DNA from: an uncultured Psychroserpens sp.
Lineage (GTDB): Bacteria > Bacteroidota > Bacteroidia > Flavobacteriales > Flavobacteriaceae
DNA length: 64,000 bases
Direction of reading: 5' to 3'
Assembly: GCF_947492715.1 (NCBI RefSeq)
Contig: NZ_CANLNS010000009.1
Span: forward strand, 62,001 to 126,000
The notes beneath the pieces are model-generated. The model had not been told where the DNA came from, did not search any database, and saw only the letters and a list, made by a program, of their open reading frames with translations. Positions 46,217 to 54,756 of this stretch are shown here, piece by piece. Each line of letters starts with the position of its first letter. Position 1 is the stretch's first letter. The translations under genes were made by a program, and so were the position numbers.

Positions 46217-46571
46217 AAAATGGGCATTGCCTGTTGTCATTTTATATGCACTGGCATTAACAATAGGTAGTTTAGCAACTATTGGAGATTTCCCAAGTTT
46301 AGGCTCTTCTTTTGATGATAAAATTTATCACTTTTTAGCCTATTTTGTATTTGCGTTGCTGGTTTTTAATTATTGCAATACAAAGCAAATGCGTAATGCA
46401 ATAGTAATATCTGCAATTGTTGTAATCCTTTATGGCATTATTATTGAGGTTTTACAAAACCTAATAACATCTTACAGAACATTGGATGTTTATGACGCAC
46501 TTGCAAATAGTCTAGGAGTCTTATTTGCAACTGTTGTGTTGAAATTTAGAAATAAACTAAAGTTAAAATGA
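46188..46571 (+). CDS. VanZ-family membrane protein
   Basis: 127 residues with four membrane helices (about 10-28, 45-60, 68-86 and 98-118). The VanZ signature is present: [20 protein letters not shown] and [29 protein letters not shown]. The family includes a teicoplanin-resistance protein, but in Bacteroidetes it is a small conserved protein of unknown role beside gcvH. The start at 46188 overlaps gcvH; a later start (for example TTG near 46203) is possible. Confidence 0.85.
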   Translation: MITKLLLALKKWALPVVILYALALTIGSLATIGDFPSLGSSFDDKIYHFLAYFVFALLVFNYCNTKQMRNAIVISAIVVILYGIIIEVLQNLITSYRTLDVYDALANSLGVLFATVVLKFRNKLKLK

Positions 46572-46580
46572 AATAATAGC

Positions 46581-46612
46581 TTGCTTTTTTAACAAATAAT
46601 TGGTTAATTTAG
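46581..46612 (+). promoter_or_regulatory. Possible promoter of the first TonB-like gene
   Basis: TTG at 46581-46583 and TAATTTAG at 46605-46612 are 21 bp apart; the -7 box has one mismatch. It supports a start at 46636 rather than the in-frame TTG at 46600. Confidence 0.45.
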
Positions 46613-46635
46613 CATTCTTAAAACCTTTTAAGCAC

Positions 46636-47361
46636 ATGGAACCTAAAAAGAATATAAAATCAGATGTAAGCAGAAATAGCTCGCTTTATTTTGCAGTAGG
46701 TATGGTATTGATGCTAGCTTTAACGTATATGACTATCAATTATAAGTCTTACGAAAAAGAAGCCATCGATATAGGACAACTAGATTTGGATGCTCTTGAA
46801 GATGAAGAAATTCCAATTACAAACCAAGAAATTATTCCACCACCTCCACCGCCTCCACCACCAGTGGTACCTGAGGAAATAGAGATTGTGGAAGATGAAA
46901 AAGAAATTGAAGAAACCGTAATTGAATCTACAGAAACAGATCAAGAAGAAGAAATTGTTGAAGTTGAAGAAGTAGAAGTAGAAGAGGTTGAAGAAGATAT
47001 TGAAGTTCCTTTTGCAGTAATTGAAAACGTACCTGTATTTCCAGGTTGCGAAAAAGAAAAAGGTAACAATGCGAAAAAGCAGTGTATGTCTGACAAGATT
47101 AGCAAGTTTGTAAATAAGAAATTTAACACAGACTTAGCTAGTGATCTAGGATTATCTGGAAGACAGCGTATCAATGTGATTTTCAAAATAGATAAAACAG
47201 GAAACATAATTGGTGTTCAGGCCAGAGCTCCGCATCCAGGTCTTGAAAAAGAGGCTAAGCGTGTCATTGGACTTTTACCTAAAATGAAACCTGGTAAGCA
47301 AAGAGGTAAGGCGGTTACAGTACCTTACTCTTTACCAATCCTATTCCAAGTGCAAGACTAG
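46636..47361 (+). CDS. TonB-like energy transducer 1
   Basis: 241 residues. A cytoplasmic N-terminus with RNSSLYFAVG leads to a membrane helix (about 16-35), followed by a Pro-rich stretch of eight consecutive Pro (about 75) and an acidic Glu/Val linker (about 90-130). A TonB C-terminal domain (about 140-241) starts VFPGCEKEKGNNAKKQC. The PGCE...C cysteine pair is typical of Bacteroidetes TonB paralogues. It would couple inner membrane energy (ExbBD) to outer membrane receptors. The next gene is a paralogue and the third carries a related domain. Confidence 0.88.
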   Translation: MEPKKNIKSDVSRNSSLYFAVGMVLMLALTYMTINYKSYEKEAIDIGQLDLDALEDEEIPITNQEIIPPPPPPPPPVVPEEIEIVEDEKEIEETVIESTETDQEEEIVEVEEVEVEEVEEDIEVPFAVIENVPVFPGCEKEKGNNAKKQCMSDKISKFVNKKFNTDLASDLGLSGRQRINVIFKIDKTGNIIGVQARAPHPGLEKEAKRVIGLLPKMKPGKQRGKAVTVPYSLPILFQVQD

Positions 47362-47390
47362 ATATTATAAGATATATCATAAAATTTCAA

Positions 47391-47421
47391 AATCCCATCT
47401 AATTAATTAGATGGGATTTTT
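47391..47421 (+). terminator. Terminator after TonB-like gene 1
   Basis: A perfect 28-nt palindrome (AATCCCATCTAATT and its reverse complement) ends in a short T-run. Confidence 0.85.
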
Positions 47422-47477
47422 ACTTTGGTATGCTTATTGTGTTTTTATCATAATATTAACATTATAAATTAAGTATT

Positions 47478-48278
47478 ATGAAAGATTTTGACAAATCGCA
47501 CAACATTGCTGGTCAGAGCAATAAAACAGTGCAAAAACCACACAAGCACGATGCAAATTTACAAAAAAACTCGTCGCTTTATTTTCAAATTGGTTTGATT
47601 CTTTGCCTCTTAGGGACCTATGCCATGTTTGAAATGCAATTTGAACACAAGGCTACAACCGATGGAATTGTTTATTTAGAGCCTGATGAGGACATGTATT
47701 TTACCACCCAAGTTATTCCAGAACCAGATACGCCAAAACAAGATCCTGCTAAACAGCAGAAAAAGAAAATTATATTAACACAACCGCCAAAAGTTGTAGA
47801 CCATACTGATTCAACACCAGAAACTCCAGAATTTTTAACAGCTCCAGATCCAACTCCTGGACCAATAGTTGACCCTGATAGCGTTGTTGATCCAGGGGAA
47901 GTAGATACTATTCCAGAGGTTTTCACATTGGTAGGTGTGGAAGTTGTACCTATTTACCCAGGTTGCGAAAAAAAGAAAACCAATAAGGAACGCGTAAAAT
48001 GTATGTCGGATAAGTTAGGACGATTGGTGCAAAAGAAATTCAATACAGATTTGGCTGCAGAACATGGCTTAAGTGGTGTTCAAAAAATTCAAGTACAGTT
48101 TAAAATAGGTCCTAATGGAAATATTACCGAAGTACTTACAAGAGCACCTCACCCAAGCTTAGAAAAAGAGGCAGAACGATTAACCAAAAAGATTCCGCAA
48201 ATGAAACCAGGATTGCAAAGAGATAAGCCTGTTTCAGTAATATACAACCTTCCAATTGTATTTAAGGTAGATAATTAA
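47478..48278 (+). CDS. TonB-like energy transducer 2
   Basis: 266 residues, a paralogue of the gene before it. Membrane helix (about 33-52) after KNSSLYFQIG, a Pro/Asp/Thr-rich periplasmic linker (about 80-145, DPTPGPIVDPDSVVDPG) instead of the Pro-octet, and a C-terminal domain with IYPGCEKKKTNKERVKCMS and APHPSLEKEAERL. The shared C-terminal segments (KFNTDLA, RAPHP) show recent duplication. It has its own terminator, so it is separately transcribed. Confidence 0.87.
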   Translation: MKDFDKSHNIAGQSNKTVQKPHKHDANLQKNSSLYFQIGLILCLLGTYAMFEMQFEHKATTDGIVYLEPDEDMYFTTQVIPEPDTPKQDPAKQQKKKIILTQPPKVVDHTDSTPETPEFLTAPDPTPGPIVDPDSVVDPGEVDTIPEVFTLVGVEVVPIYPGCEKKKTNKERVKCMSDKLGRLVQKKFNTDLAAEHGLSGVQKIQVQFKIGPNGNITEVLTRAPHPSLEKEAERLTKKIPQMKPGLQRDKPVSVIYNLPIVFKVDN

Positions 48279-48298
48279 TATCACTTTAGTTGCAAAAT

Positions 48299-48338
48299 AA
48301 AAAAGACAGCCTAAAACCATCTAGACTGTCTTTTTTTT
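48299..48338 (+). terminator. Terminator after TonB-like gene 2
   Basis: AAAAGACAG pairs with CTGTCTTTT around a 16-nt loop; eight T residues follow. Confidence 0.85.
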
Positions 48339-48343
48339 ATTGC

Positions 48344-48371
48344 TTGCTTTTTGAAAAAAATAGTATCTTTC
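48344..48371 (+). promoter_or_regulatory. Possible promoter of remB
   Basis: TTG at 48344-48346 and TATCTTTC at 48364-48371, 17 bp apart; the last base of the -7 box differs from consensus. Confidence 0.4.
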
Positions 48372-48397
48372 GACAACTAATGTGATGCGCTCGCTCT

Positions 48398-50509
48398 ATG
48401 AAGAATAGCTTCTTATTCATTGTTTTATTTTCTTTTGGTTTATTAACTGCACAAAATGTATCAACTTTTGAGAAATCACCTATTTATCCAGGCTGCGAAT
48501 CACAACCCATAGAAGCATTAAAAGCCTGTTTTAATACTAAATTGAATACAGAGATTTACACCTCATTTAAGATGCCCCAAATAGTTTCTGATGACAACTA
48601 TACAGGTGAGGTTAATGTGCTTTTTGAAGTTGATAAAGAAGGACAGATTACCATACTTTATGTGGATGCCGTTTATAAAGAACTAATGGATGAAACCAAA
48701 CGCATTTTTGAAGCCTTACCAAAAGTAACACCAGGAACCTATAATGGTAGACCTACGTTTTTTCAATATTCACTCAGTATTAAAATCCCGTTAGAAGACC
48801 CTTCAGAAATTAAAACTCAAGAAGAAGACACCTCAAGTCTAGACATTAGAAAGGTAGAAAATCTCAATGCTGATGTGAGTAATGAATTTGATAATGTAAA
48901 TGACAGCATCGTTAAGTATGAAAAATTAGAATATAGTAGCCAGTTAAATATTCCTTTTACACATAATTATTATGCACGTTTTGATCAACAAATGAACGGA
49001 TTGGGAACTAATAGTCATACAGCCTCAAAACCTTTTATTTATGAAGATGTGGCCAAATATTATGACTTTAAAGCCGAAAAAGAAGCGCTAGTTAAAGGGA
49101 GTGATGCGTGGTGGAGCAGAAAGTTGTGGAATGAGCATTTAGTACAGGTACAAGGTAAGGATTATTGGTTTACAGTTGATCCTGTATTTGATTTGCAACT
49201 GGGAAAAGACACTGAAGCCGATTTTAGTACAACCTATAACAATACAAGAGGGATATTTATTCAAGGTGGACTTGGGAAAAAATTTAATTTTTCGGCATCT
49301 ATTTATGAGAGTCAAGGTCGTTTTGCTCAATATTTTAACGAATATGCAAATGCACTTACAGCGGCTGGTGGAGAACCAATTGTTCCCGGAAGAGGTTTAG
49401 CAAAAATATTTAAAGATGATGGTTTTGATTACCCTGTAGCAGAAGCATATTTGTCTTATACACCTGCTAGTTTTATAAATATTCAATTTGGACACGGTAA
49501 GAATTTTATTGGAGATGGCTATAGATCACTATTACAAAGTGACGCCACCAGTCCATATCCATTTTTGAAATTAAACACTAAGTTTTGGAAAATAAAATAT
49601 ACCAATACTTGGATGTGGCTTAGAGATGTTAGAGCAGAAGTAAGGGAAGATGGCGCTTTTTTAACAAAATATATGGCCAATCACTATTTAAGTTGGAATG
49701 TTTCAAAACGTTTAAATATTGGCTTATTTGAATCTGTACTTTGGAGCAATGACAATAATAGAGGTTTCGATATTAATTATTTAAACCCAGTTATTTTTTA
49801 TCGAGCAATAGAATTTTCTACTGGTCAAGATGCAGGAAACGCTATATTGGGAGCTTCGGTAAAATATAAATGGAATAATAAAGTAAATCTTTACGGACAA
49901 TTTATTCTTGATGAGTTTTCAATAAGTGATATTACAGGAGGTGAAAAAAGTTGGAAAAATAAATTTGGCTATCAACTAGGTATTAAATATTTCAATGCCT
50001 TCAAGGTTGATAATTTATTACTTCAGTTAGAATACAATAGAGTGAGACCTTATACATATTCTCACAATTCTATTGTATTAAATTATGCCCATAACAATCA
50101 ACCTATGGCTCATCTTTGGGGAGCAAATTTTAGTGAAGCTATTGCCATTGGACGCTATCATTATAAACGTTGGTTTGCAGATGCTAAATTTATCTTCGGA
50201 AAACGTGGTTTTGATTTCAATGATGGCAATGATGATTTCAACTATGGAAGTAATATCTACAGAAGTGAAATTGATAGAAATGCAGATACTGGAATTACTG
50301 TAGGACAGGGGAATACTACAACAGTTTTTCAGGCCGATTTAGGCGGAGGGTATGTTGTTAACCCAGTTACGAACCTCAGATTATTTACCAATATTACCTT
50401 CAGAAATTATAATCCGGAAGCCAATACCGCTGCAGCATTAAATACAGATACCGTTTGGTTCACTGTTGGGTTAAGAACCGATTTATTTAATTGGTATAAT
50501 GATTTTTAA
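48398..50509 (+). CDS. remB: RemB-like outer membrane protein with N-terminal TonB-CTD-like domain
   Basis: 703 residues. Signal peptide 1-19 (LLTAQ), then a TonB C-terminal-like domain (about 25-130) with IYPGCESQPIEALKAC and GEVNVLFEVDKEGQITI, parallel to the two preceding genes. After a charged linker, residues about 190-703 form a Wzi-like outer membrane beta barrel (FIQGGLGKKFNFSASIYESQ, INIQFGHGKNFIGDGYRSLL). In Flavobacterium johnsoniae the gliding gene remB lies just downstream of sprA with gcvH-type genes between, as here, and that synteny is the basis of the name. RemB is a mobile surface protein of the gliding machinery. The product is supported; function is by analogy. Confidence 0.78.
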   Translation: MKNSFLFIVLFSFGLLTAQNVSTFEKSPIYPGCESQPIEALKACFNTKLNTEIYTSFKMPQIVSDDNYTGEVNVLFEVDKEGQITILYVDAVYKELMDETKRIFEALPKVTPGTYNGRPTFFQYSLSIKIPLEDPSEIKTQEEDTSSLDIRKVENLNADVSNEFDNVNDSIVKYEKLEYSSQLNIPFTHNYYARFDQQMNGLGTNSHTASKPFIYEDVAKYYDFKAEKEALVKGSDAWWSRKLWNEHLVQVQGKDYWFTVDPVFDLQLGKDTEADFSTTYNNTRGIFIQGGLGKKFNFSASIYESQGRFAQYFNEYANALTAAGGEPIVPGRGLAKIFKDDGFDYPVAEAYLSYTPASFINIQFGHGKNFIGDGYRSLLQSDATSPYPFLKLNTKFWKIKYTNTWMWLRDVRAEVREDGAFLTKYMANHYLSWNVSKRLNIGLFESVLWSNDNNRGFDINYLNPVIFYRAIEFSTGQDAGNAILGASVKYKWNNKVNLYGQFILDEFSISDITGGEKSWKNKFGYQLGIKYFNAFKVDNLLLQLEYNRVRPYTYSHNSIVLNYAHNNQPMAHLWGANFSEAIAIGRYHYKRWFADAKFIFGKRGFDFNDGNDDFNYGSNIYRSEIDRNADTGITVGQGNTTTVFQADLGGGYVVNPVTNLRLFTNITFRNYNPEANTAAALNTDTVWFTVGLRTDLFNWYNDF

Positions 50510-50514
50510 GACGT

Positions 50515-51399
50515 TTAGTTCTTCAGACTTCTGTAAAATGTACGACGTATCGTTTCAGAGTTAATATAACCCGTTCCATAGTTTAAGTCATCATACTTTT
50601 TTGTAACACTTGCATTTTTTGCTACTTCGTCCTCAGTTTTACCAGCCTTTATTTCTTTAAGCACAGCTGTTCTTAAATCTTCCAGCATGCTCAAAAACGA
50701 TTGATACTCGTCTTTAGTTGATAGTGTACCATGACCTGGAATAACTTTGGTGTCGTCGTCAATAAGCTTTAAGCCCAATTTGGCAGCTTCAATATAGCCA
50801 TTAACACTTCCTCCAGATTTTAAATCGATATAAGGATAGCGTCCTTTAAAATAAGTGTCTCCTGTATGCAGCACATTACTTTTTGTAAAATACAATAAGG
50901 CATCACCATCTGTATGCGCATTATCAACGTGAAAAACACCAATTTTTTCACCATTGGCATGAATACTCATCTTGTCATTAAAAGTAATTACGGGCAATGC
51001 AGCCTTAGGTTGAGAAGACCCATCGCGCTTTGGGGTTGTCTCTAAACGTTCTCTTACATTATCGTGAGCAATAATTGTAGCACCCAATTTTTGCATATTC
51101 TCATTTCCACCTGTATGGTCGCCATGATAATGGGTATTTACTAAAAAGTTAATGGGTTTATCACTAAGTGCTTTAATAGCTGTATGTATTTTTTCGGTGA
51201 GAGGTGCAAATTGATCATCAATAACAAACACACCATCATCGCCTAGAGAAATACCAATATTTCCGCCGGCACCTATAAGCATATAAACATGGTCAGAAAC
51301 CTTTACTGTTTCTATTTTAACATTGTCAAAGCGTTGTGCATAGATGGCATTTCCAAAGAAAAAGGAAGCCAAAAGGATAAGAGTAGAGATACGTTTCAT
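50515..51399 (-). CDS. Secreted metallo-beta-lactamase-fold hydrolase
   Basis: 294 residues with a signal peptide (1-21, FFGNAIYAQ). The zinc motif HYHGDHTGG (about residues 106-114), the following His in DNAHTDGDALLYF (about 180) and GHGTLS (about 223) complete the metal site. The sequence is close to the quinoprotein-relay/MBL group rather than a B1 carbapenemase; the common partner is unknown. It is convergent with remB, with 5 bp between the stops and no clear terminator. No resistance function is implied. Confidence 0.88.
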   Translation of the reverse strand: MKRISTLILLASFFFGNAIYAQRFDNVKIETVKVSDHVYMLIGAGGNIGISLGDDGVFVIDDQFAPLTEKIHTAIKALSDKPINFLVNTHYHGDHTGGNENMQKLGATIIAHDNVRERLETTPKRDGSSQPKAALPVITFNDKMSIHANGEKIGVFHVDNAHTDGDALLYFTKSNVLHTGDTYFKGRYPYIDLKSGGSVNGYIEAAKLGLKLIDDDTKVIPGHGTLSTKDEYQSFLSMLEDLRTAVLKEIKAGKTEDEVAKNASVTKKYDDLNYGTGYINSETIRRTFYRSLKN

Positions 51400-51531
51400 A
51401 GTGTAAAGATTTTAATCTAAAGTCTCCTAAAGATACGGAAACTTACAATCATTAAATTCAGATTTAAAACTTAGCGTTATTTTAGTACTGAAAGTATTAT
51501 ACGTCTATGTTGATTTTAATTATGTTTAGAA

Positions 51532-51562
51532 TTGCCCAAAAGCTTTTTTCAGAGTATCTTTG
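51532..51562 (+). promoter_or_regulatory. Promoter of the ctaB/cytochrome oxidase assembly operon
   Basis: TTG at 51532-51534 and TATCTTTG at 51555-51562, separated by 20 bp. The expected start is near 51569. It lies inside an open frame that could otherwise be taken as the ctaB start. Confidence 0.72.
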
Positions 51563-51585
51563 CAAACGCAATAAAAGGACGAGTA

Positions 51586-52479
51586 TTGAGTACTACAAAA
51601 TCATCTGTTAAACAGGCTTCAATAATTTCAGATTTTAAAGAAATCACTAAGATAAGACTTTCTGTAAGTGTTGTATTTTCTGCACTCGCTGGATATTTAC
51701 TTGGTGCAATAGAAGTAGACCTTTACACACTGGTATTACTTGCCTTTGGAGGCTATTTTATGGTAGGAGCATCTAATGCCTTTAATCAAATTATTGAAAA
51801 AGATTTAGATGCCTTGATGGATCGCACTAAAAACAGACCTATTCCGGCAGGTCGAATGAGTGTACGTTCGGCATTTATTATTGCTAGCTTATTCACGATT
51901 CTTGGGATTGTTGTGTTGTATATAATTAATGAAAGAACGGCTATGTATGGAGCTATTTCAATCTTTTTATATACTTGTGTATATACACCATTAAAAACAA
52001 GAACGCCCTTAGCCGTATTTGTTGGCGCTATTCCTGGAGCTATTCCATTTATGCTAGGTTGGGTCGCAGCAAGAAATGATTTTGGAATCGAACCGGGAAC
52101 ATTATTTGCGTTGCAGTTTTTTTGGCAATTTCCTCACTTTTGGGCTATTGGCTGGTTTTTATTTGAAGATTATAAGAAAGGTGGATTTTATATGCTACCC
52201 ACAGGAAAAAGAGATAAAGGTACCGCTGTACAAACTATTATGTATACGATTTGGACCATATTAGTATCTATTGTCCCTGTATTTGGTGTAACTGGAGATT
52301 TGAGATTATCAATCGTTGCGGCGATAATTGTTTTTGCTCTTGGGCTATTTATGTTGTACTATGCTTTCGAATTATTTAAAAAACGAACCTCTAAGGCGGC
52401 AAGACAACTAATGCTGGCAAGCGTCTCGTATATCACCTTATTGCAAATTGTATATGTTGCAGATAAATTTATAAGATAA
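51586..52479 (+). CDS. ctaB: Protoheme IX farnesyltransferase (heme o synthase)
   Basis: 297 residues from a TTG at 51586, preceded by AAAGGA 6 nt upstream. The upstream in-frame start at 51532 coincides with the promoter's -33 box, so transcripts would lack it. About eight helices; the prenyl-binding motif NQIIEKDLDALMDRTKNRP is at about 78-96, and LAVFVGAIPGAIPFMLGW and FFWQFPHFWAIG are conserved loops. It makes heme o from protoheme, the first step to heme a. It heads an operon for oxidase subunits and copper insertion. Confidence 0.93.
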   Translation: MSTTKSSVKQASIISDFKEITKIRLSVSVVFSALAGYLLGAIEVDLYTLVLLAFGGYFMVGASNAFNQIIEKDLDALMDRTKNRPIPAGRMSVRSAFIIASLFTILGIVVLYIINERTAMYGAISIFLYTCVYTPLKTRTPLAVFVGAIPGAIPFMLGWVAARNDFGIEPGTLFALQFFWQFPHFWAIGWFLFEDYKKGGFYMLPTGKRDKGTAVQTIMYTIWTILVSIVPVFGVTGDLRLSIVAAIIVFALGLFMLYYAFELFKKRTSKAARQLMLASVSYITLLQIVYVADKFIR

Positions 52480-52480
52480 A

Positions 52481-53062
52481 ATGGATTTAACAGAAGGAAC
52501 TATAGAAGAAAAGACTAATAGAGCTAAACGCATGATGCTTTGGTTTGGAATAGGCTCACTAATTATGTCATTTGCTGGTTTAACGAGTGCCGTTTTGGTG
52601 AGCAGAAAAAGAGAAGATTGGCTTCATGACTTTACAATGCCAAAATCCTTTTTGATTAGTTGTGCATTAATTGTTATTAGTAGCATAACTTTTATTGCGG
52701 CTAAAAAAGCCTTAAAAAACAACAATAGAAGCCTTACAACAATTATGTTGTTACTTACTTTCGGACTTGGAGTTGGATTTATAATAAGTCAGTTTCAAGG
52801 CTTCGAAGAAATCGTAAATTCAGGTTATCATTTTACAGGAAAGACGTCTAATGTGACCATGAGTTTTATTTACATCATTGCAGCGGTACATATTTTACAT
52901 GTTGTTGCTGGATTGATTTCAATAATCGTCGTAATTTATAATCATTTTAAACAAAAATATTCAGCGACACATATGCTAGGTATGGAGCTCTCTGCTACCT
53001 TTTGGCATTTTGTAGATATACTGTGGCTATTCTTGTTTTTATTTTTAACATATTTGGTTTAA
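52481..53062 (+). CDS. Cytochrome c oxidase subunit III, short form
   Basis: 193 residues, five helices, consistent with a COX3-like protein (MMLWFGIGSLIMSFAGLTSA at the start and ATFWHFVDILWLFLFLFL at the end). The conserved C-terminal WHFVDxxW of subunit III is present. It begins one base after the ctaB stop. A second, longer subunit III follows at 53192, a tandem arrangement common in this family. Confidence 0.9.
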   Translation: MDLTEGTIEEKTNRAKRMMLWFGIGSLIMSFAGLTSAVLVSRKREDWLHDFTMPKSFLISCALIVISSITFIAAKKALKNNNRSLTTIMLLLTFGLGVGFIISQFQGFEEIVNSGYHFTGKTSNVTMSFIYIIAAVHILHVVAGLISIIVVIYNHFKQKYSATHMLGMELSATFWHFVDILWLFLFLFLTYLV

Positions 53063-53164
53063 TTTTTTAATCATTTTTATAAGCTTAAACAAGTGATTTT
53101 GACTAGTAAGGATGTATGTTTTTAAATTTTAGAAACGGATGTTTTTTTAGATAGATAAAATGAT

Positions 53165-53172
53165 TATTTTTG
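53165..53172 (+). promoter_or_regulatory. Possible internal -7 box before the second subunit III gene
   Basis: TATTTTTG fits TAnnTTTG; it lies 20 bp before the ATG at 53192 within a 130-bp gap. No -33 box is visible, so this is only a candidate internal promoter. Confidence 0.4.
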
Positions 53173-53191
53173 TGCAACTTTTAACAACTAA

Positions 53192-54199
53192 ATGCTTTAT
53201 ATGGATACTACAGTAGGAAATACTGGAACAGAAGGCAAAACTTGGGGCGGAGGAAATAAACCTCTAAAGGCAAGTTATGGTAAAATGATGATGTGGTTTT
53301 TTATCGTGTCTGATGCGTTAACGTTTTCTGGATTTTTAGCAGCTTACGGATTTTCAAGATTTAAATTTATTGGTTCATGGCCAATAGCAGATGAGGTGTT
53401 TACTCACGTTCCGTTTTTTCATGGGAATTACCCAATGATTTATGTGGCTTTTATGACATTTATCTTAATTATGTCATCTGTAACAATGGTATTAGCTGTA
53501 GATGCTGGACATCACATGAACAAGGCTAAAGTAACATTGTATATGTTCTTAACCATTATTGGAGGTCTTATTTTCGTTGGATCTCAAGCATGGGAATGGG
53601 GAACATTTATTAAAGGTGATTATGGTGCTGTACAAACCAAAGGAGGAAATATTTTACAATTTGGTGAGTATGTAACTGTTGAAGGTGAACAAAAATTTAA
53701 GCGCGTTGCTCTTGGTGACTTCGCAGTAGCAGAAGAAAAGTATAGGTCAGAGCACAACCGTAAAAACGGACTCTGGTTTGTTCAAGAAGGAACATTACCA
53801 ACATTTACAGTTGGAGAAATTTATAAAGGACTAGAGTCGCACCCGAACGTTTTAGTTAGGACGCAAACCATTAATGAAGAGGGCGAAAAAACCGTATTGA
53901 GTAGGGAAGAATCTCTTATGCAAATAAAGAATAATGGTAAACTTGTTGTAGAAGGAGCTAACCTTCATGTTAATGAGTACGGAACATCATTATTTGCCGA
54001 TTTCTTTTTCTTTATTACAGGTTTTCACGGTTTCCACGTATTCTCGGGAGTTGTGATAAATATTATCATCTTTTTTAATGTGATTTTAGGTACTTACGAA
54101 CGAAGAGGAAGTTATGAAATGGTTGAAAAAGTTGGTCTCTACTGGCACTTTGTCGATTTAGTATGGGTATTTGTATTTACATTCTTCTACCTAGTTTAA
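53192..54199 (+). CDS. Cytochrome c oxidase subunit III, long form with loop insertion
   Basis: 335 residues. The core resembles subunit III (MMMWFFIVSDALTFSGFLAAY, and the last helices with GLYWHFVDLVWVFVFTFFYL). The two halves are separated by a soluble insertion of about 110 residues (about 135-250, charged, with YVTVEGEQKFKR), which is typical of the Bacteroidetes long form. The Glu in SQAWEWGTF is near its membrane site. Start 53192, or the ATG at 53201 giving MDTTVGNTGTEG. It works with subunits I, II and IV of the aa3-type oxidase. Confidence 0.9.
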   Translation: MLYMDTTVGNTGTEGKTWGGGNKPLKASYGKMMMWFFIVSDALTFSGFLAAYGFSRFKFIGSWPIADEVFTHVPFFHGNYPMIYVAFMTFILIMSSVTMVLAVDAGHHMNKAKVTLYMFLTIIGGLIFVGSQAWEWGTFIKGDYGAVQTKGGNILQFGEYVTVEGEQKFKRVALGDFAVAEEKYRSEHNRKNGLWFVQEGTLPTFTVGEIYKGLESHPNVLVRTQTINEEGEKTVLSREESLMQIKNNGKLVVEGANLHVNEYGTSLFADFFFFITGFHGFHVFSGVVINIIIFFNVILGTYERRGSYEMVEKVGLYWHFVDLVWVFVFTFFYLV

Positions 54200-54217
54200 T
54201 TACAATAAAAATTTAAA

Positions 54218-54598
54218 ATGGCACACGAACATAAATTAGCAATTTTTCAAGGTTTAGTTAAGTTTAAATCCAATACTCAAAAGATTTGGGGCGTATTAAT
54301 ATTCTTAACAATTATTACGGCTATAGAAGTTGTTTTAGGTATTTATAAACCAGAATCTTTGATGACCAAGGTTATTGGGATGAAACTTCTAAATTGGATC
54401 TTCATTATTTTAACCATTGTAAAAGCCTATTATATTACATGGGATTTTATGCACATGAGAGATGAAACAAAGGCATTAAGACGAATGGTAGTATGGACTG
54501 CTGTGTTTTTAATATGCTATTTAGTATTTATCCTTTTGCAAGAAGGAGGTTATGTTGAAGGTGTCTGGGAAACCGGATATACAAAAAAAGATTTTTAA
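54218..54598 (+). CDS. Cytochrome c oxidase subunit IV
   Basis: 126 residues with three helices, the prokaryotic COX4 (caa3_CtaG/COX4_pro) size. Motif HKLAIFQGLVKFKSNTQKIW is an amphipathic N-terminus, and WDFMHMRDETKALRRMVVWT is the conserved central loop. It is the small accessory subunit and completes the oxidase set. The hairpin at 54626 follows. Confidence 0.88.
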   Translation: MAHEHKLAIFQGLVKFKSNTQKIWGVLIFLTIITAIEVVLGIYKPESLMTKVIGMKLLNWIFIILTIVKAYYITWDFMHMRDETKALRRMVVWTAVFLICYLVFILLQEGGYVEGVWETGYTKKDF

Positions 54599-54625
54599 CA
54601 CCTTATGGGTAATATAAAATAAAGT

Positions 54626-54654
54626 AAAGACGGTTTTTTTAAACCGTCTTTTTT
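54626..54654 (+). terminator. Terminator after subunit IV
   Basis: AAAGACGGTTT/AAACCGTCTTT with a TTTT loop and a T-tail. A TATTTTTG at 54654-54661 overlaps its end and could start a new transcript for the next genes. Confidence 0.85.
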
Positions 54655-54756
54655 ATTTTTGCACAACCAAATGTGTTTGAAAGAAAACAGATTATAATTT
54701 GTGTTTTTTGACTGTGCGAACCGCATTTAATAATAAAAATTAGTACCATTTGTTAT

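Noticed and set aside
46188-46571. VanZ-like protein as glycopeptide resistance
   Set aside because: Isolated VanZ homologues are general in Bacteroidetes, and no van cluster is present.
50515-51399. The metallo-beta-lactamase-fold protein as an antibiotic resistance gene
   Set aside because: The motif HxHxDH is common to many hydrolases; the sequence lacks the features that would place it with B1 carbapenemases with confidence.
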